Assembly: GCA_014155875.1 (NCBI GenBank)
Contig: JACEFZ010027105.1
Span: 156,473 to 220,472, forward strand
Direction of reading: 5' to 3'
DNA from: Cepaea nemoralis
Taxonomy: Eukaryota; Mollusca; Gastropoda; Stylommatophora; Helicidae
Length of the DNA stretch: 64,000 nucleotides
Part shown: piece by piece, positions 10,124-22,204 of the stretch
Numbering within the stretch: position 1 is the first letter of the stretch
How the letters are laid out: each line of letters begins with the position of its first letter
Translations under genes and position numbers: made by a program
Notes under the pieces: model-generated
Told to the model about the DNA's origin: nothing
Databases searched by the model: none
The model's input: the letters and a program-made list of their open reading frames with translations, nothing else

Positions 10124-13100
10124 TCTGGTTGTCATGACACATTCCAGTCTTTGCCTTCTCATCTGGTTGTCATGACACATTCCAGTCTTTGCCTTCTCAT
10201 CTGGTTGTCATGACACATTCCAGTCTTTGCCTTCTCATCTGGTTGTCATGACACATTCCAGTCTTTGCCTTCTCATCTGGTTGTCATGACACATTCCAGT
10301 CTTTGCCTTCTCATCTGGTTGTCGTGACACATTCCAGTCTTTGCCTTCTCATCTGGTTGTCATGACACATTCCAGTCTTTGCCTTCTCATCTGGTTGTCA
10401 TGACACATTCCAGTCTTTGCCTTCTCATCTGGTTGTCATGACACATTCCAGTCTTTGCCTTCTCATCTGGTTGTCATGACACATTCCAGTCTTTGCTTCT
10501 CATCTGGTTGTCATGACACATTCCAGTCTTTGCCTTCTCATCTGGTTGTCATGACACATTCCAGTCTTTGCCTTCTCATCTGGTTGTCATGACACATTCC
10601 AGTCTTTGCCTTCTCATCTGGTTGTCATGACACATTCCAGTCTTTGCCTTCTCATCTGGTTGTCATGCACTCCATCTTTTCCTTCCAGTCTTTGCTTCTC
10701 ATCTGGTTGTCATGACACATTCCAGTCTTTGCCTTCTCATCTGGTTGTCAGACACATTCCAGTCTTTGCCTTCTCATCTGGTTGTCATGACACATTCCAG
10801 TCTTTGCCTTCTCATCTGGTTGTCATGACACATTCCAGTCTTTGCCTTCTCATCTGGTTGTCCATGACACATTCCAGTCTTTGCCTTCTCATCTGGTTTG
10901 TCATGACACATTCCAGTCTTTGCCTTCTCATCTGGTTGTCATGACACATTCCAGTCTTTGCCTTCTCATCTGGTTGTCATGACACATTCCAGTCTTTGCC
11001 TCTCATCTGTTTCATGACACATCCAGTCTTTGCCTTCTCATCTGGTTGTCATGACACATTTCCAGTCTTTGCCTTCTCATCTGGTTGTCATGACACATTC
11101 CAGTCTTTGCCTTCTCATCTGGTTGTCATGACACATTCCAGTCTTTGCCTTCTCATCTGGTTGTCATGACACTTCCAGTCTTTGCCTTTCTCATCTGGTT
11201 GTCAGGACACATTCCGTCTGTGCCTTCTCATCTGGTTGTCATGACACATTCCAGTCTTTGCCTTCTCATCTGGTTGTCATGACACATTCCAGTCTTTGCC
11301 TTCTCATCTGGTTGTCATGACACATTCCAGTCTTTGCCTTCTCATCTGGTTGTCATGACACATTCCAGTCTTTGCCTTCTCATCTGGTTGTCAATGACAC
11401 ATTCCAGTCTTTTGCCTTCTCATCTGGTTGTCAATGACAATTCCAGTCTTTGCCTTCTCATCTGGTTGTCATGACACATTCCAGTCTTTGCCTTCTCATC
11501 TGGTTGTCATGACACATTCCAGTCTTTGCCTTCTCATCTGGTTGTCATGACACATTCCAGTCTTTGCCTTCTCATCTGGTTGGTCATGAACATTCCAGTC
11601 TTTGCCTTCTCATCTGGTTGTCATGACACATTCCAGTCTTTGCCTTCTCATCTGGTTGTCATGACACATTCCAGTCTTTGCCTTCTCATCTGGTTGTCAT
11701 GACACATTCCAGTCTTTGCCTTCTCATCTGGTTGTCATGACACATTCCAGTCTTTGCCTTCTCATCTGGTTGTCATGACACATTCCAGTCTTTGCCTTCT
11801 CATCTGGTTGTCATGACACATTCCAGTCTTTGCCTTCTCATCTGGTTGTCATGACACATTCCAGTCTTTGCCTTCTCATCTGGTTGTCATGACACATTCC
11901 AGTCTTTGCCTTCTCATCTGGTTGTCATGACACATTCCAGTCTTTGCCTTCTCATCTGGTTGTCATGACACATTCCAGTCTTTGCCTTCTCATCTGGTTG
12001 TCATGACACATTCCAGTCTTTGCCTTCTCATCTGGTTGTCATGACACATTCCAGTCTTTGCCTTCTCATCTGGTTGTCATGACACATTCCAGTCTTTGCC
12101 TTCTCATCTGGTTGTCATGACACATTCCAGTCTTTGCCTTCTCATCTGGTTGTCATGACACATTCCAGTCTTTGCCTTCTCATCTGGTTGTCATGACACA
12201 TTCCAGTCTTTGCCTTCTCATCTGGTTGTCATGACACATTCCAGTCTTTGCCTTCTCATCTGGTTGTCATGACACATTCCAGTCTTTGCCTTCTCATCTG
12301 TTGTCATGACACATTCCAGTCTTTGCTTCTCATCTGGTTGTCATGACACATTCCAGTCTTTGCCTTCTCATCTGGTTGTCATGACACATTCCAGTCTTTG
12401 CCTTCTCATCTGGTTGTCATGACACATTCCAGTCTTTGCCTTCTCATCTGGTGTCATGACACATTCCAGTCTTTGCCTTCTCATCTGGTTGTCATGACAC
12501 ATTCCAGTCTTTGCCTTCTCATCTGGTTGTCATGACACATTCCAGTCTTTGCCTTCTCATCTGGTTGTCATGACACATTCCGTCTTTGCCTTCTCATCTG
12601 GTTGTCATGACACATTCCAGTCTTTGCCTTCTCATCTGGTTGTCATGACACATTCCAGTCTTTGCCTTCTCATCTGGTTGTCATGACACATTCCAGTCTT
12701 TGCCTTCTCATCTGGTTGTCATGACACATTCCAGTCTTGCCTTCTCATCTGGTTGTCATGACACATTCCAGTCTTTGCCTTCTCATCTGGTTGTCATGAC
12801 ACATTCCAGTCTTTGCCTTCTCATCTGGTTGTCATGACACATTCCAGTCTTTGCCTTCTCATCTGGTTGTCATGACACATTCCAGTCTTTGCCTTCTCAT
12901 CTGGTTGTCATGACACATTCCAGTCTTTGCCTTCTCATCTGGTTGTCATGACACATTCCAGTCTTTGCCTTCTCATCTGGTTGTCATGACACATTCCAGT
13001 CTTTGCCTTCTCATCTGGTTGTCATGACACATTCCAGTCTTTGCCTTCTCATCTGGTTGTCATGACACATTCCAGTCTTTTGCCTTCTCATCTGGTTGTC

Positions 13101-15565
13101 ATGACACATTCCAGTCCTTTGCCTTCTCATCTGGTTGTCATGACACATTTCCAGTCTTTGCCTTCTCATCTGGTTGTCATGACACATTCCAGTCTTTGCC
13201 TTCTCATCTGGTTGTCATGACACATTCCAGTCTTTGCCTTCTCATCTGGTTGTCATGACACATTCCAGTCTTTGCCTTCTCATCTGGTTGTCATGACACA
13301 TTCCAGTCTTTGCCTTCTCATCTGGTTGTCATGACACATTCCAGTCTTTGCCTTCTCATCTGGTTGTCATGACACATTCCAGTCTCTTGCCCTTCTCATC
13401 TGGTTGTCATGACACATTCCAGTCTTTGCCTTCTCATCTGAGTTGTCATGACACATTCCAGTCTTTGCCTTCTCATCTGGTTGTCATGACACATTCCAGT
13501 CTTTGCCTTTCTCATCTGGTTGTCATGACACATTCCAGTCTTTGCCTTCTCATCTGGTTGTCATGACACATTCCAGTCTTTGCCTTCTCATCTGGTTGTC
13601 ATGACACATTCCAGTCTTTGCCTTCTCATCTGGTTGTCATGACACATTCCAGTCTTTGCCTTCTCATCTGGTTGTCATGACACATTCCAGTCTTTGCCTT
13701 CTCATCTGGTTGTCATGAACATTCCAGTCTTTGCCTTCTCATCTGGTTGTCATGACACATTCCAGTCTTTGCCTTCTCATCTGGTTGTCATGACACATTC
13801 CAGTCTTTGCCTTCTCATCTGGTTGTCATGACACATTCCAGTCTTTGCCTTCTCATCTGGTTGTCATGACACATTCCAGTCTTTGCCTTCTCATCTGTTG
13901 TCATGACACATTCCATCTTTGCCTTCTCATCTGTTGTCATGAACACATTCCATTCTTTGCCTTCCTCATCCTGGTTGTCATGACACATTCCAGTCTTTGC
14001 TCATCTGGTTGTCATGAACATTCCATCTGGTTTGTCATACACATGCCAGTCTTGCCTTCGCATCTGGGATTGTCATGGACACATTCAGTCTTTGCCTTCT
14101 CATCTGGTGTCCATGACAATTCCAGTCTTTGTGCCTTCTCATCTGGTTGTCATGACACTATTCCAGTCTTTGCCTTCGCATCTGGTTGTCTGACACATCC
14201 AGTCTTTGCCTTCTCATCTGGTTGTTCATGACACATTCCAGTCCTTTGCCTTCTCATCTGGTTGTCATGACACATTCCAGTTCTTTGCCTTCTCATCTGG
14301 TTGTCATGACACATTCCAGTCTTTGCCTTCTCAATCTGGTTGTCATGACAACATTCCAGTCCTTGCCTTCTCATCCGTGGTTGTTCATGACACATTACAG
14401 TCTTTAGCCTTCTCATATGGTTGTCATGACCACATTCCAGCTTTGACTTCCTCATCTGGTTGTCATACACATTCCAGTCTTTGCCTTCTCATTCTGGTTG
14501 TCATGACACATTCCAGTCTTTGCCTTCTCGATCTGGGTTTTCATGACACTTTGCCTTCTCATCTGGTTGTCATGACACATTCCAGTCTTTGCCTTCTCAT
14601 CGGTTGTCATGACACATGCCAGGTCTTTGCCTTCTCATCTGGTGTCATGACACATTCAGTCTTTGCCTTCTCATCTGGTTGTCCATGACACAATTCAGTC
14701 TTTGCCTTCTCATCTGTTGTCATGACACATTCCAGTCTTTGCCTTCTCATCTGGTTGTCATGACACATTCCAAGTGACACATTCAGTCTTTGCTCTCATC
14801 TGTTTCATGACACATTCCAGTCTTTGCTTCTCATCTGGTTGTCATGACACATTCCATCTTTGCTTCCTCACTGTTTGTCCATGACACATTCAGTCTTTGC
14901 CTATCATCTGGTTGTCATGACACATTCCGTTCTTTGCCTTCTCATCTGGTTGTCATGACACATTCCAGTCTTGCCTTCTCATCTGGTTGTCATGACATTC
15001 AGTCTTTGCTTTCATCTGTTGTCATGACACATTCCATCTTTGCCCCCTGGTTTATGACCATTCCAGTCTTTGCTTCTATGTTGTCATGACACATTCATCT
15101 TTGCCTTCTCATCTGGTTGTCATGACACATTCCAGTCTTGCCTTCTCTCTGGTGTCATTACACATTCCGTCTTGCTTCTCTCGGTTGTCATGACACATTC
15201 CAGTCTTTGCCTTCTCATATGTTTGTCATGACACATTCCAGTCTTTGCCTTCTCATCTGGTTGTCATGACACATTCCAGTCTTTGCCTTCTCATCTGGTT
15301 GTCATGACACATTCCAGTCTTTGCCTTCTCATTGGTTTCATGACACATTCCAGTTGCCTTCTCATCTGGTTGTCATCACATTCCAGTCTTTGCCTTCTCA
15401 TCTGGTTGTCATGACACATTCCAGTCTTTGCCTTCTCATCTGGTTGTCATGACACATTCCAGTCTCTTCTCATCTGGTCTGACACATTCAGTCTTTGCTT
15501 CTATCTGTTGCATGACACATTCCAGTCTTGTTGTCATGACACATTCCAGTCTTTGCCTTCTCATC
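10124..15565 (+). repeat. 38-bp satellite array (~143 copies) inside an RTE ORF
   Basis: The monomer is tctggttgtcatgacacatt followed by ccagtctttgccttctca. Most units from 10124 to about 13900 are identical. A block near 10666-10695 is rearranged. From about 13900 to 15560 units carry frequent one- or two-base indels and substitutions. Read on the minus strand the monomer is a mutated form of HVMRRxxxxxCxDY from the RTE C-terminus, and both array edges continue into RTE sequence (10072-10123 and 15566-16150). Since 38 is not a multiple of three, frames shift every unit; open frames of 60-160 residues here are artefacts. There are no spacers, so it is not a CRISPR array. Confidence 0.97.
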
Positions 15566-16150
15566 AAGTGGCAAAAAAAAAAAAAAACGATGGCTGCTTC
15601 TTTCTAATGTTTGTGATAAGTTGTCTTTCCTTTCGACTCAGCTTCCCTCAAAATGTCCAGATTGCTCACTATGGCTGTTCAATACATTTTTAGCATTCTT
15701 CTATAAAACCACATTTCCAGGGCATCCAGGGATGTTTTCACCTGTTTACACAGGTGTATGTATTCGCAGCCGTATGTTAAATTTGGCTCAATGTAACATG
15801 CAAGAACTCTGTTTCTAACTTTCAATGACAATGACTTATTGCACAAAACGTTCTTCATTTGATAGAATGCAGTTTTTGTTTGTCCTATTCTGTTCTTTAT
15901 CTCTGTGATGCATCTTCCATCTGATGTTATCTATGTCCCTGGATATCCGAATGTCTGCACTTACCCCCAAAATAACGTCAATTATTTTAATTGCACATTT
16001 AGGCACAATCTGGTATCTTTGATATCACGATGACTTTTGTCTTTCTATTATTCAAACTAAGGTCTATTTTTCTTTTTCACTTTCTACAACCACTATACCT
16101 ATCCTTTTTTGTAGTTCCTTGTGACTTGTTGCTGTCAATTTGCTCTTTGG
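15566..16150 (-). pseudogene. RTE reverse transcriptase thumb/connection region upstream of the satellite
   Basis: After an (A)n run the sequence cgatggctgcttctttctaa and tgtttgtgataagttgtctt matches 4169-4204 of the unexpanded copy. Continuing on the minus strand it resembles the RTE connection region: a tract like KNRIGQTKTAFYQMKNVL, then a degraded EPNLTYGCE motif. It is heavily mutated and no YADD motif can be read. Together with 10072-10123 it forms one element split by the satellite. Confidence 0.7.
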
Positions 16151-16689
16151 TCGATTTAATTTATCAACAACAACAAAACAAACAAAAATGAACAAAATAA
16201 TAAAAAAAAAATAACACTGGTGATTATTTGAGGAACTTATCCCCGAAACAGCCATGCACGCCACGCGATGATGGTGATCTCCGTATCTAATTACAGCTCA
16301 CGCCATTGCTTCAGCTAAACCCTCTACATCTATCATTACATATCCGTCTATGTGACTGTCCGTCCGTCTGTCTCCGACTCTTGTTTACAATATCGATCAC
16401 ATTTCCTCTAACTCAGCAAAAGAGGAAGAAACGAAAACGGATATCTATCAAAACAGCATTGTCTCCATTCTGTAACCCCGTCTGTGATTGAACAGTTCGA
16501 TTAGCCATGTTTTCATGCCATTGGTTATTTGCTTTTATCAGAAATTAATGTCTAGCGCTTTCCCTTTTAAAACTGTCCTTTTCCCTTTAGCTTTCGGCCG
16601 CAGTTTATTATTTAATCTGTGGCTAAAGCAATGCTGAAATGTGGTATGTTTTTCAGCGGAGAAGCCAGAAATGTTTGGGATAATTGAAT
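16151..16689. other. Nothing recognised
   Basis: Short A-rich and pyrimidine-rich patches but no coding or repeat family that I can name. Confidence 0.35.
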
Positions 16690-16935
16690 TAAACTTCCAT
16701 CTTCGTACATAGGCGGCTCTGTTGCCAAGGCGTTATAAATACAGTTTGTAATGCCACATACGGCCTTTGAAACACAGCTGTGGGCGATTTGACAGCAGAC
16801 CGCCTTGCGTTAGTTTTCATACAATAGTATGAATGTCGATCGTTCATAAAGCAATTGCAAACTACTAAACATAAATTTGTCAAGAAATCACCAACAGGCA
16901 ACAAATGCTGGGGTTGACATACCCTTAAAGGATAT
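16690..16935 (+). mobile_element. SINE family 1, diverged copy
   Basis: aaagcaattgcaaactacta and ttaaaggatatacaattaac correspond to the conserved core and 3' end of the better copies at 36870-37512. Confidence 0.7.
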
Positions 16936-17212
16936 ACAATTAACTTTAACTCCGCACATTATCAGTTGTATTGTATATTTTACGGCCTGACAAGGTTAAC
17001 CTTGTGGTGGAGGGGTGGAGTGTCGGCCAACTGGGTGAAATGTCTAGAGCTCTATCATGTTGTCGCTGTCTTGGTAATTTGTCTGGTAAATAAAGAGAAT
17101 GCGATTCTGTCTGTCCTTCCATTAGTCTGTTTGTCCCGTCCATGCATCCATCTTCATCTTGTCTCGCTATCTCGCTTCCAGTACTTCGGTAAATGTCTTC
17201 CTTGCTGTCCAT

Positions 17213-17775
17213 GCTATTAAGTGCTGTCCATGAAACTCTTTACTGTCCATGGAATTATGTACTGTCATGGAATTCTTTAGTGTTCCTAGAATTCTTTACT
17301 GTCCGTGCAATTCTTTACTGACCACGCAATTTAGTGCTGATCGTGAAATTCTCTATTGTCCGTGGGATTCTTAACGATCTATCAATATTTTACTGTCCCT
17401 GAAATTCGTTACTGTCCGTGCTATTCGGTGCTGCCCATGACATTCTTTACTGTCTATGAAATACTTTACTGTTCATGAAATCGGTTGCTGCTCATGGGCT
17501 ACTATGCTGTCTTATCTGTCACATGTTTATCAAGGAAATATTTTTGTCCATTAAATTTGTTGTTGTACACGAAATTCTTTGCTGTACACGGAATTCATTG
17601 TTGGAAACGGAATTCGTGGTTGTACACGGAATTCGTTGATGTACATCGAATTCTTTGCTATCCGTGGAATTCTTTGATGTTCACAGAATTCGTAGCTGGC
17701 TATCGTATTCTTTGATCCCCGTGGAATTCTTTGCTGTACATGAAATTCTTTGTGGTACATGGATTTCTTTACTGT
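17213..17775 (+). repeat. 19-bp minisatellite
   Basis: Units such as ggaattcgtggttgtacac; the 19-bp spacing is measurable at 17590 and 17609. About 29 degenerate copies, many containing an EcoRI-like gaattc. Confidence 0.9.
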
Positions 17776-17944
17776 TAATAAAATTATCTTGCTGTAGACG
17801 AATATCATGTGTCCATGATTCTCACTTATACAGCAGCATAACAGGTATTCAACATCATAAAACTGGTATTCTATTGACAATATAACGTCCTAGACTTTAC
17901 ACTTACACCTCCACCGGGGACGAAGTTATTTAAAAAAAAATACC

Positions 17945-18005
17945 GGCCTCTATGTATGTACGAACACAAACCGCCGGGTCTGCATAGCCACTACGCTTCC
18001 GCGAC
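17945..18005 (-). mobile_element. Possible tRNA-like SINE head
   Basis: The reverse complement contains agcgtagtggctatgc (A-box-like) and tgtgttcgtacata (B-box-like). It is similar to the heads near 26487-26575 and 57994-58030. Weak, single signal. Confidence 0.35.
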
Positions 18006-18010
18006 TGCTG

Positions 18011-18077
18011 CGTAATTATTGATCCTAGGTAATTAGATCTTCCTGGAGATCCAATTACTATAGATCAATAATTACAC
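18011..18077. repeat. Imperfect ~32-bp inverted repeat (hairpin)
   Basis: The left arm begins gtaattattgatc and the right arm ends gatcaataattac. Inside them, gtaattagatctt pairs with ggagatccaattac. The loop is only a few bases. No adjacent coding sequence explains it. Confidence 0.8.
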
Positions 18078-18214
18078 GGTTGTCTGATTCTATATGAGTC
18101 TGTTTGTTGATTCCTCCTAGTTGGAGTATGTCGATGAAGACGCAGCTACAACCTGGGGCGGAGATATTACCAACCTATACTATTGATTTCAGCCAGTTCG
18201 TGAGTGCTGTGCTC

Positions 18215-18365
18215 TATCCTGACCTAATTACTTCCTCGTATCCCTCGTCGTCAAGCGTCGTGGGGAGGAAGAGTTGACGCTTCAGTGCCCAATGGATAGC
18301 AACTTCCCCATCTTTGATGTCGTGAATCAATTGTCTTCTCGGGCGTCCTCTTGATCTCGTGGCAG
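18215..18365 (-). pseudogene. RTE-like C-terminal fragment
   Basis: The minus strand reads ATRSRGRPRRQLIHDIKDG then EVAIHWALKRQLFLPTTLDD, ending in a stop near 18218. The order RGRPR, then (I/N)DIK, then a basic residue followed by LFLPxTL parallels the plus-strand fragment at 1952-2233 (RGRPRGKWINDIKG, FFPVTLGG). It is the terminal ~50 codons of a non-LTR ORF and non-functional. Confidence 0.65.
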
Positions 18366-18740
18366 ATCTTCTTTGATGTAGGGCCAGTGCTGGTGGTTGA
18401 TGGTGTTGCTAACTACATATATCAGATTCCAGTAATAACCTAGCGCACTTGGAGAAGGGAAAGGGCGTTCTAGTTCACAGCGCCAGTGGAGATGGTACTT
18501 TGGTACAAGATCGGTAGGAGAGTTTCTACAACAGCCACATCCAATAGGTGTGTGCAATTGCTGACTCGTGTCTTCCGAATATTAACATAATGTCACAAGC
18601 GAATTCTCTTATATTGTAGGACCCTGGTTGATAGTGTCAAGTGTGAATAGTATGCGAACTGTTGTCAGAGAATCTCTGATTAGTGTTAAGTTTCGTCCGC
18701 CCTATGTGTGTCTACTATATGACTTGTTGCTAAGCTTGCA
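18366..18740. other. Nothing recognised
   Basis: A continuation of mixed sequence upstream of the RTE fragment. A minus-strand frame to 18557 overlaps but shows no further family motif. Confidence 0.35.
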
Positions 18741-18749
18741 TGAGTATGA

Positions 18750-18751
<2 letters not shown>

Positions 18752-18780
<29 letters not shown>

Positions 18781-18812
18781 GCACGCACGCACGCACGCAC
18801 GCACGCACAAAT

Positions 18813-18843
<31 letters not shown>

Positions 18844-18870
18844 CATACACGCACACAAAAACACATACAA
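18752..18870 (+). repeat. (TC)n(AC)n(GCAC)n(AC)n(AT)n compound microsatellite
   Basis: Clean successive blocks of simple repeats. Confidence 0.95.
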
Positions 18871-18879
18871 CACACAGTG

Positions 18880-20720
18880 GAGTCCTACCGAGTTTATAAA
18901 CCCAGCAGAAACATTTTTATTTGTGTGGCCTAAACAAAGATAATGTAGAAGAACTATATTAAGTAAAACCATGCCAGATTCAAGCAAACATGAAAATATT
19001 TCATAAAGGGGTTAACGACAATTGAATCTTCTTCATTGCTATCCATAGAGCAACTAACAGCCTGTCGTAAGCGTTGTACAGCGCACGAACTCAGTAATTC
19101 CAGCAACACCTCCTGGGTCGCTTGGAAAAAAAAGTCTGCTCGAGAAACAAATGATGGATTTCGAGTGGTAAGAAAAGTGACAAAAACTCCGCCCTGGAGC
19201 AAGCACGGCAGGAGGTTTTAGATCATCAGAAGAGTTCCTCCCTAGCCGAATTTTTCAACTCCTTTACCTTTATGACACATTCAGATGGAGTGCTCCCGGT
19301 GTTATGACTCCCTGGCGTCTCTTTCTCCTGTGGTGCGTATCCACTTTCGAGCTTGTGTCGTTTACTAGTACGTGCATCAGGACCATATGGACATCACTAG
19401 TGAAATCTGCCAGAAGCTACTCACGCTTGGAGAGCCGATACACATTGACGCTTGCACATCGTACAAGACCTTGACACTTGTGCATCGGGACTGATGGACG
19501 GAAAGCCAGATTCTTTCCCCGGCAGTTTGCCTTAGTCTTCACTTCCACCTCGGCCACTAACTATGACACAGTAGGTGTTGTTACAGCCATGTTCCTTCGT
19601 CCTACCGCGCGTCTTATTTAACTAGTTTACTCTATAGCTCGACCGTGCTGAATGCTAAAAACACATGTGTGGCTGGCACACTCCCTGGCGTATCCAGCTC
19701 TCATTACTGACTACTACTCTATTCAGCCTGGGCACCTCCGAATGACTACAGCTGGCGTCGCTGTCGCCTCTAGGGAAGACAGAAGACGTCCTGATTGTCC
19801 GTTCGAACGACCCACAACCACTTCACGTGCCACTGTCAACAACGACAGAGATTCCAAGTGTGCTTTAATGACTCTTGCGCGTTGTCACAGATGTGGCTCT
19901 GTGTTATACGAGGGTAAGTTGCCTGAGAAATCGCAAACAGGTAAATAGCAGGATGTAAGTAACTGATCAACCATACTTAAAGACGAGAGAGTATGAGAAG
20001 TACTTATGGAAGAAAGTCGATCGCATTAGAAGAACGACAAACAATGGATTATTCTTCATGCAGTGCAGTGGGCGAACTCAGACCGATCGCACAGTGTCAC
20101 GTCCCACGTGACAGCAAAGGCAGATCCTTTTAGTGTCAGTCGTGTCGAGAGCTGTTCAAGCGAGAAGCATGCAAAATGTTCCAGGTACACACATTAGCGG
20201 GTAAGTGTAAGGAAACATGAATACATCAAGATCCTAGAACCAATGGGGACCACTGTAGCAAGTACCATAAGCTCGACGAATACTGCGGGACGCAAGTCTC
20301 TAGGTATAGACTGGCACCTTGCTTGAGAGAGGCAGTTGACGTCGAAACCTCCAACGACAATGGATTAGTACGCAGACAGTAAGCGCGCTCATGGGGCCCA
20401 GGCGTTGTAGTGCTTGCCAAAGAAGCGGTATTGTGAGTAGAACGGAGTAGTTAACAATGTACACTAGAGCCTAGACACAACAGAATCGAATAGTTCAGAC
20501 ATTCTTGACAATGACAGGGGAGCAAGAAAGAGTGTTTCGCAGCTCCATGCAGAAACGCGAAAACGGCGAGAAGCCGGCGTTATGTGAGGGCGTACACTGA
20601 GATGCTGCTCATTAATAAAAACATTGCAAACCTTCAGGACGCACATGCTTTGTCATATGTCTTGATTGTAGTCGTGAAAAGCTGCCAGTCACTTGATACG
20701 AGCCAGACGCACGATGGCAG
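18880..20720. other. Unassigned 1.8-kb stretch
   Basis: No retrotransposon motif, tandem repeat or convincing exon was recognised. Open frames are short (at most about 100 codons) and lack family motifs. It may contain single-copy intronic or intergenic DNA. Confidence 0.4.
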
Positions 20721-20725
20721 AAGTC

Positions 20726-21192
20726 AATAAGTAAGTCACAAATGGCTGTAGAAAAATAACTAAACATGATAACAACTTGAAACCAGTTTATTTTTATACA
20801 TAAATTGTCCCTTTATTTCTCAACATAATTTCCACCAACATTGATGCACTTATCCCATCGTTTTATCAGTACTCCCAACCGGCTGCATAGAACTGCGTGC
20901 TCTGTTTCATAACCACGTTTTCACTTCAATTGTCTGGGTACCCATATTGAGCACACTTTCTTAAATGTCAATCGATCACGCTTTATGCTGTATGCTGAAC
21001 CATGTGAGCATCCTATTGTACAGTTGCTATTTTGTTTATATGCTGCGCATGCGCATGAGACACCTAGCGCCACCTGACGAACGAGAATATAAAGTTCGAT
21101 GTTGCTGTCACCTAATGACACCTGTAGAAAACACCAACTACATTTACCTGCCATCTCACAGAACTGCGTGACTTACTTATTGACTCGCCCTT
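20726..21192 (-). mobile_element. Internally deleted mariner-like element, longer copy
   Basis: The ends aataagtaagtcacaaatgg and gtgacttacttattgactcg are inverted. The left part (minus strand) encodes the mariner C-terminus with the order LIKRWDKCINVGGNYVEK, as in the copy at 7886-8134. A plus-strand 5' region reads through gtttatatgctgcgcatgcg. The central transposase with its catalytic residues is missing. It is about 470 bp and non-autonomous. Confidence 0.7.
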
Positions 21193-21394
21193 TTATGTAA
21201 AATCGGTAACTGGGACACGGTTCTGTAGTTTAAATAGTTGTGTTGAGACACAGGCCAGAAAATGTGAAGTGGAGATTTTGGGTCTGTTTACATAATTCAG
21301 ACATTTTGGTCACGTTTTGGGGGACAAGAGACTTGGGGTAGGGACACAATGGACAGGTCGATAAGCAAAGGGACTGCTTGAAATAAAGCAGTGA

Positions 21395-21633
21395 TGGTAT
21401 CGGGAGTGAGGGAGATCCACGAAGAGAGACAGGCGGAGAGAGAAAGAGAGATGGAGGGGAGAAAATGCCGAGGGGTACTATAAAGAAGACATGATAGGGG
21501 ATAGAGAAAGAGAGGGGAGGAGGAGGAGATAATGACGAAGCATGCTATAAAGGAGCCACAAAGCTGGGGGTGGGGGGGGGGAGATTATGCCGAGGGATTG
21601 TATAAAGGAGACAAAAAGGAAGTGAGAAGGAGC

Positions 21634-21698
<65 letters not shown>

Positions 21699-21860
21699 AA
21701 AGAGAAGGAGAGAGAGGGGGAAGGGATAATGAAGCGAAGAAATAATGCCAAGGGGTAGTATCAAGGAGACAAAACAAAAGGGGGAGAACGATACACGGAG
21801 AGAGAGAGGTAAAGAGAGAGAGACACATGGAGAGGGAGAGAGAGAAAAAGAGACTCGAGG
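21395..21860 (+). repeat. Purine-rich tandem region with (GA)n core
   Basis: A loosely repeated motif like aatgccgaggggtactataa recurs near 21463, 21585 and 21744, and the (GA)n run sits at about 21640-21694. Confidence 0.85.
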
Positions 21861-21974
21861 ATTATACTGAGGGACAGGTAGATAGGAAAGAGATATCGAG
21901 AAATTGGTAAAAAGACCCGAATAAGATACTTAGGGACAGTAAGGCAGTAAAACGTCCCTAGTAAACCATAAACA

Positions 21975-22150
21975 CCGAACGAAACATTGCTGTAGTTGAT
22001 TGCAACGTCCTGTAAAGGACATGCAGCCAACTTAAAGCTTGCCATTGCTTTCTGAACCACCGACCCTCATACCAGTGTTAAAAAACAACGCAAAACGATC
22101 TCCTATCAAATCTACTGCAGCTGAAAGACTGGACTGTGAAACACATTCAC
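21975..22150. mobile_element. SINE family 1 pieces in opposite orientations
   Basis: A plus-oriented 3' end (caacgtcctgtaaaggacat, about 21996-22025) is followed by a minus-oriented core (gccattgctttctgaacca, about 22040). Two insertions or an inversion are required. Confidence 0.65.
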
Positions 22151-22204
22151 TGCCACTGCGCCACAGACAACGGCGTACCGGTTATAATAATTTGGTTTTA
22201 TCTG

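Noticed and set aside
10124..15565. 38-bp direct repeats as a CRISPR array
   Set aside because: Units are contiguous without unique spacers, the DNA is eukaryotic in character, and the flanks are retrotransposon sequence.
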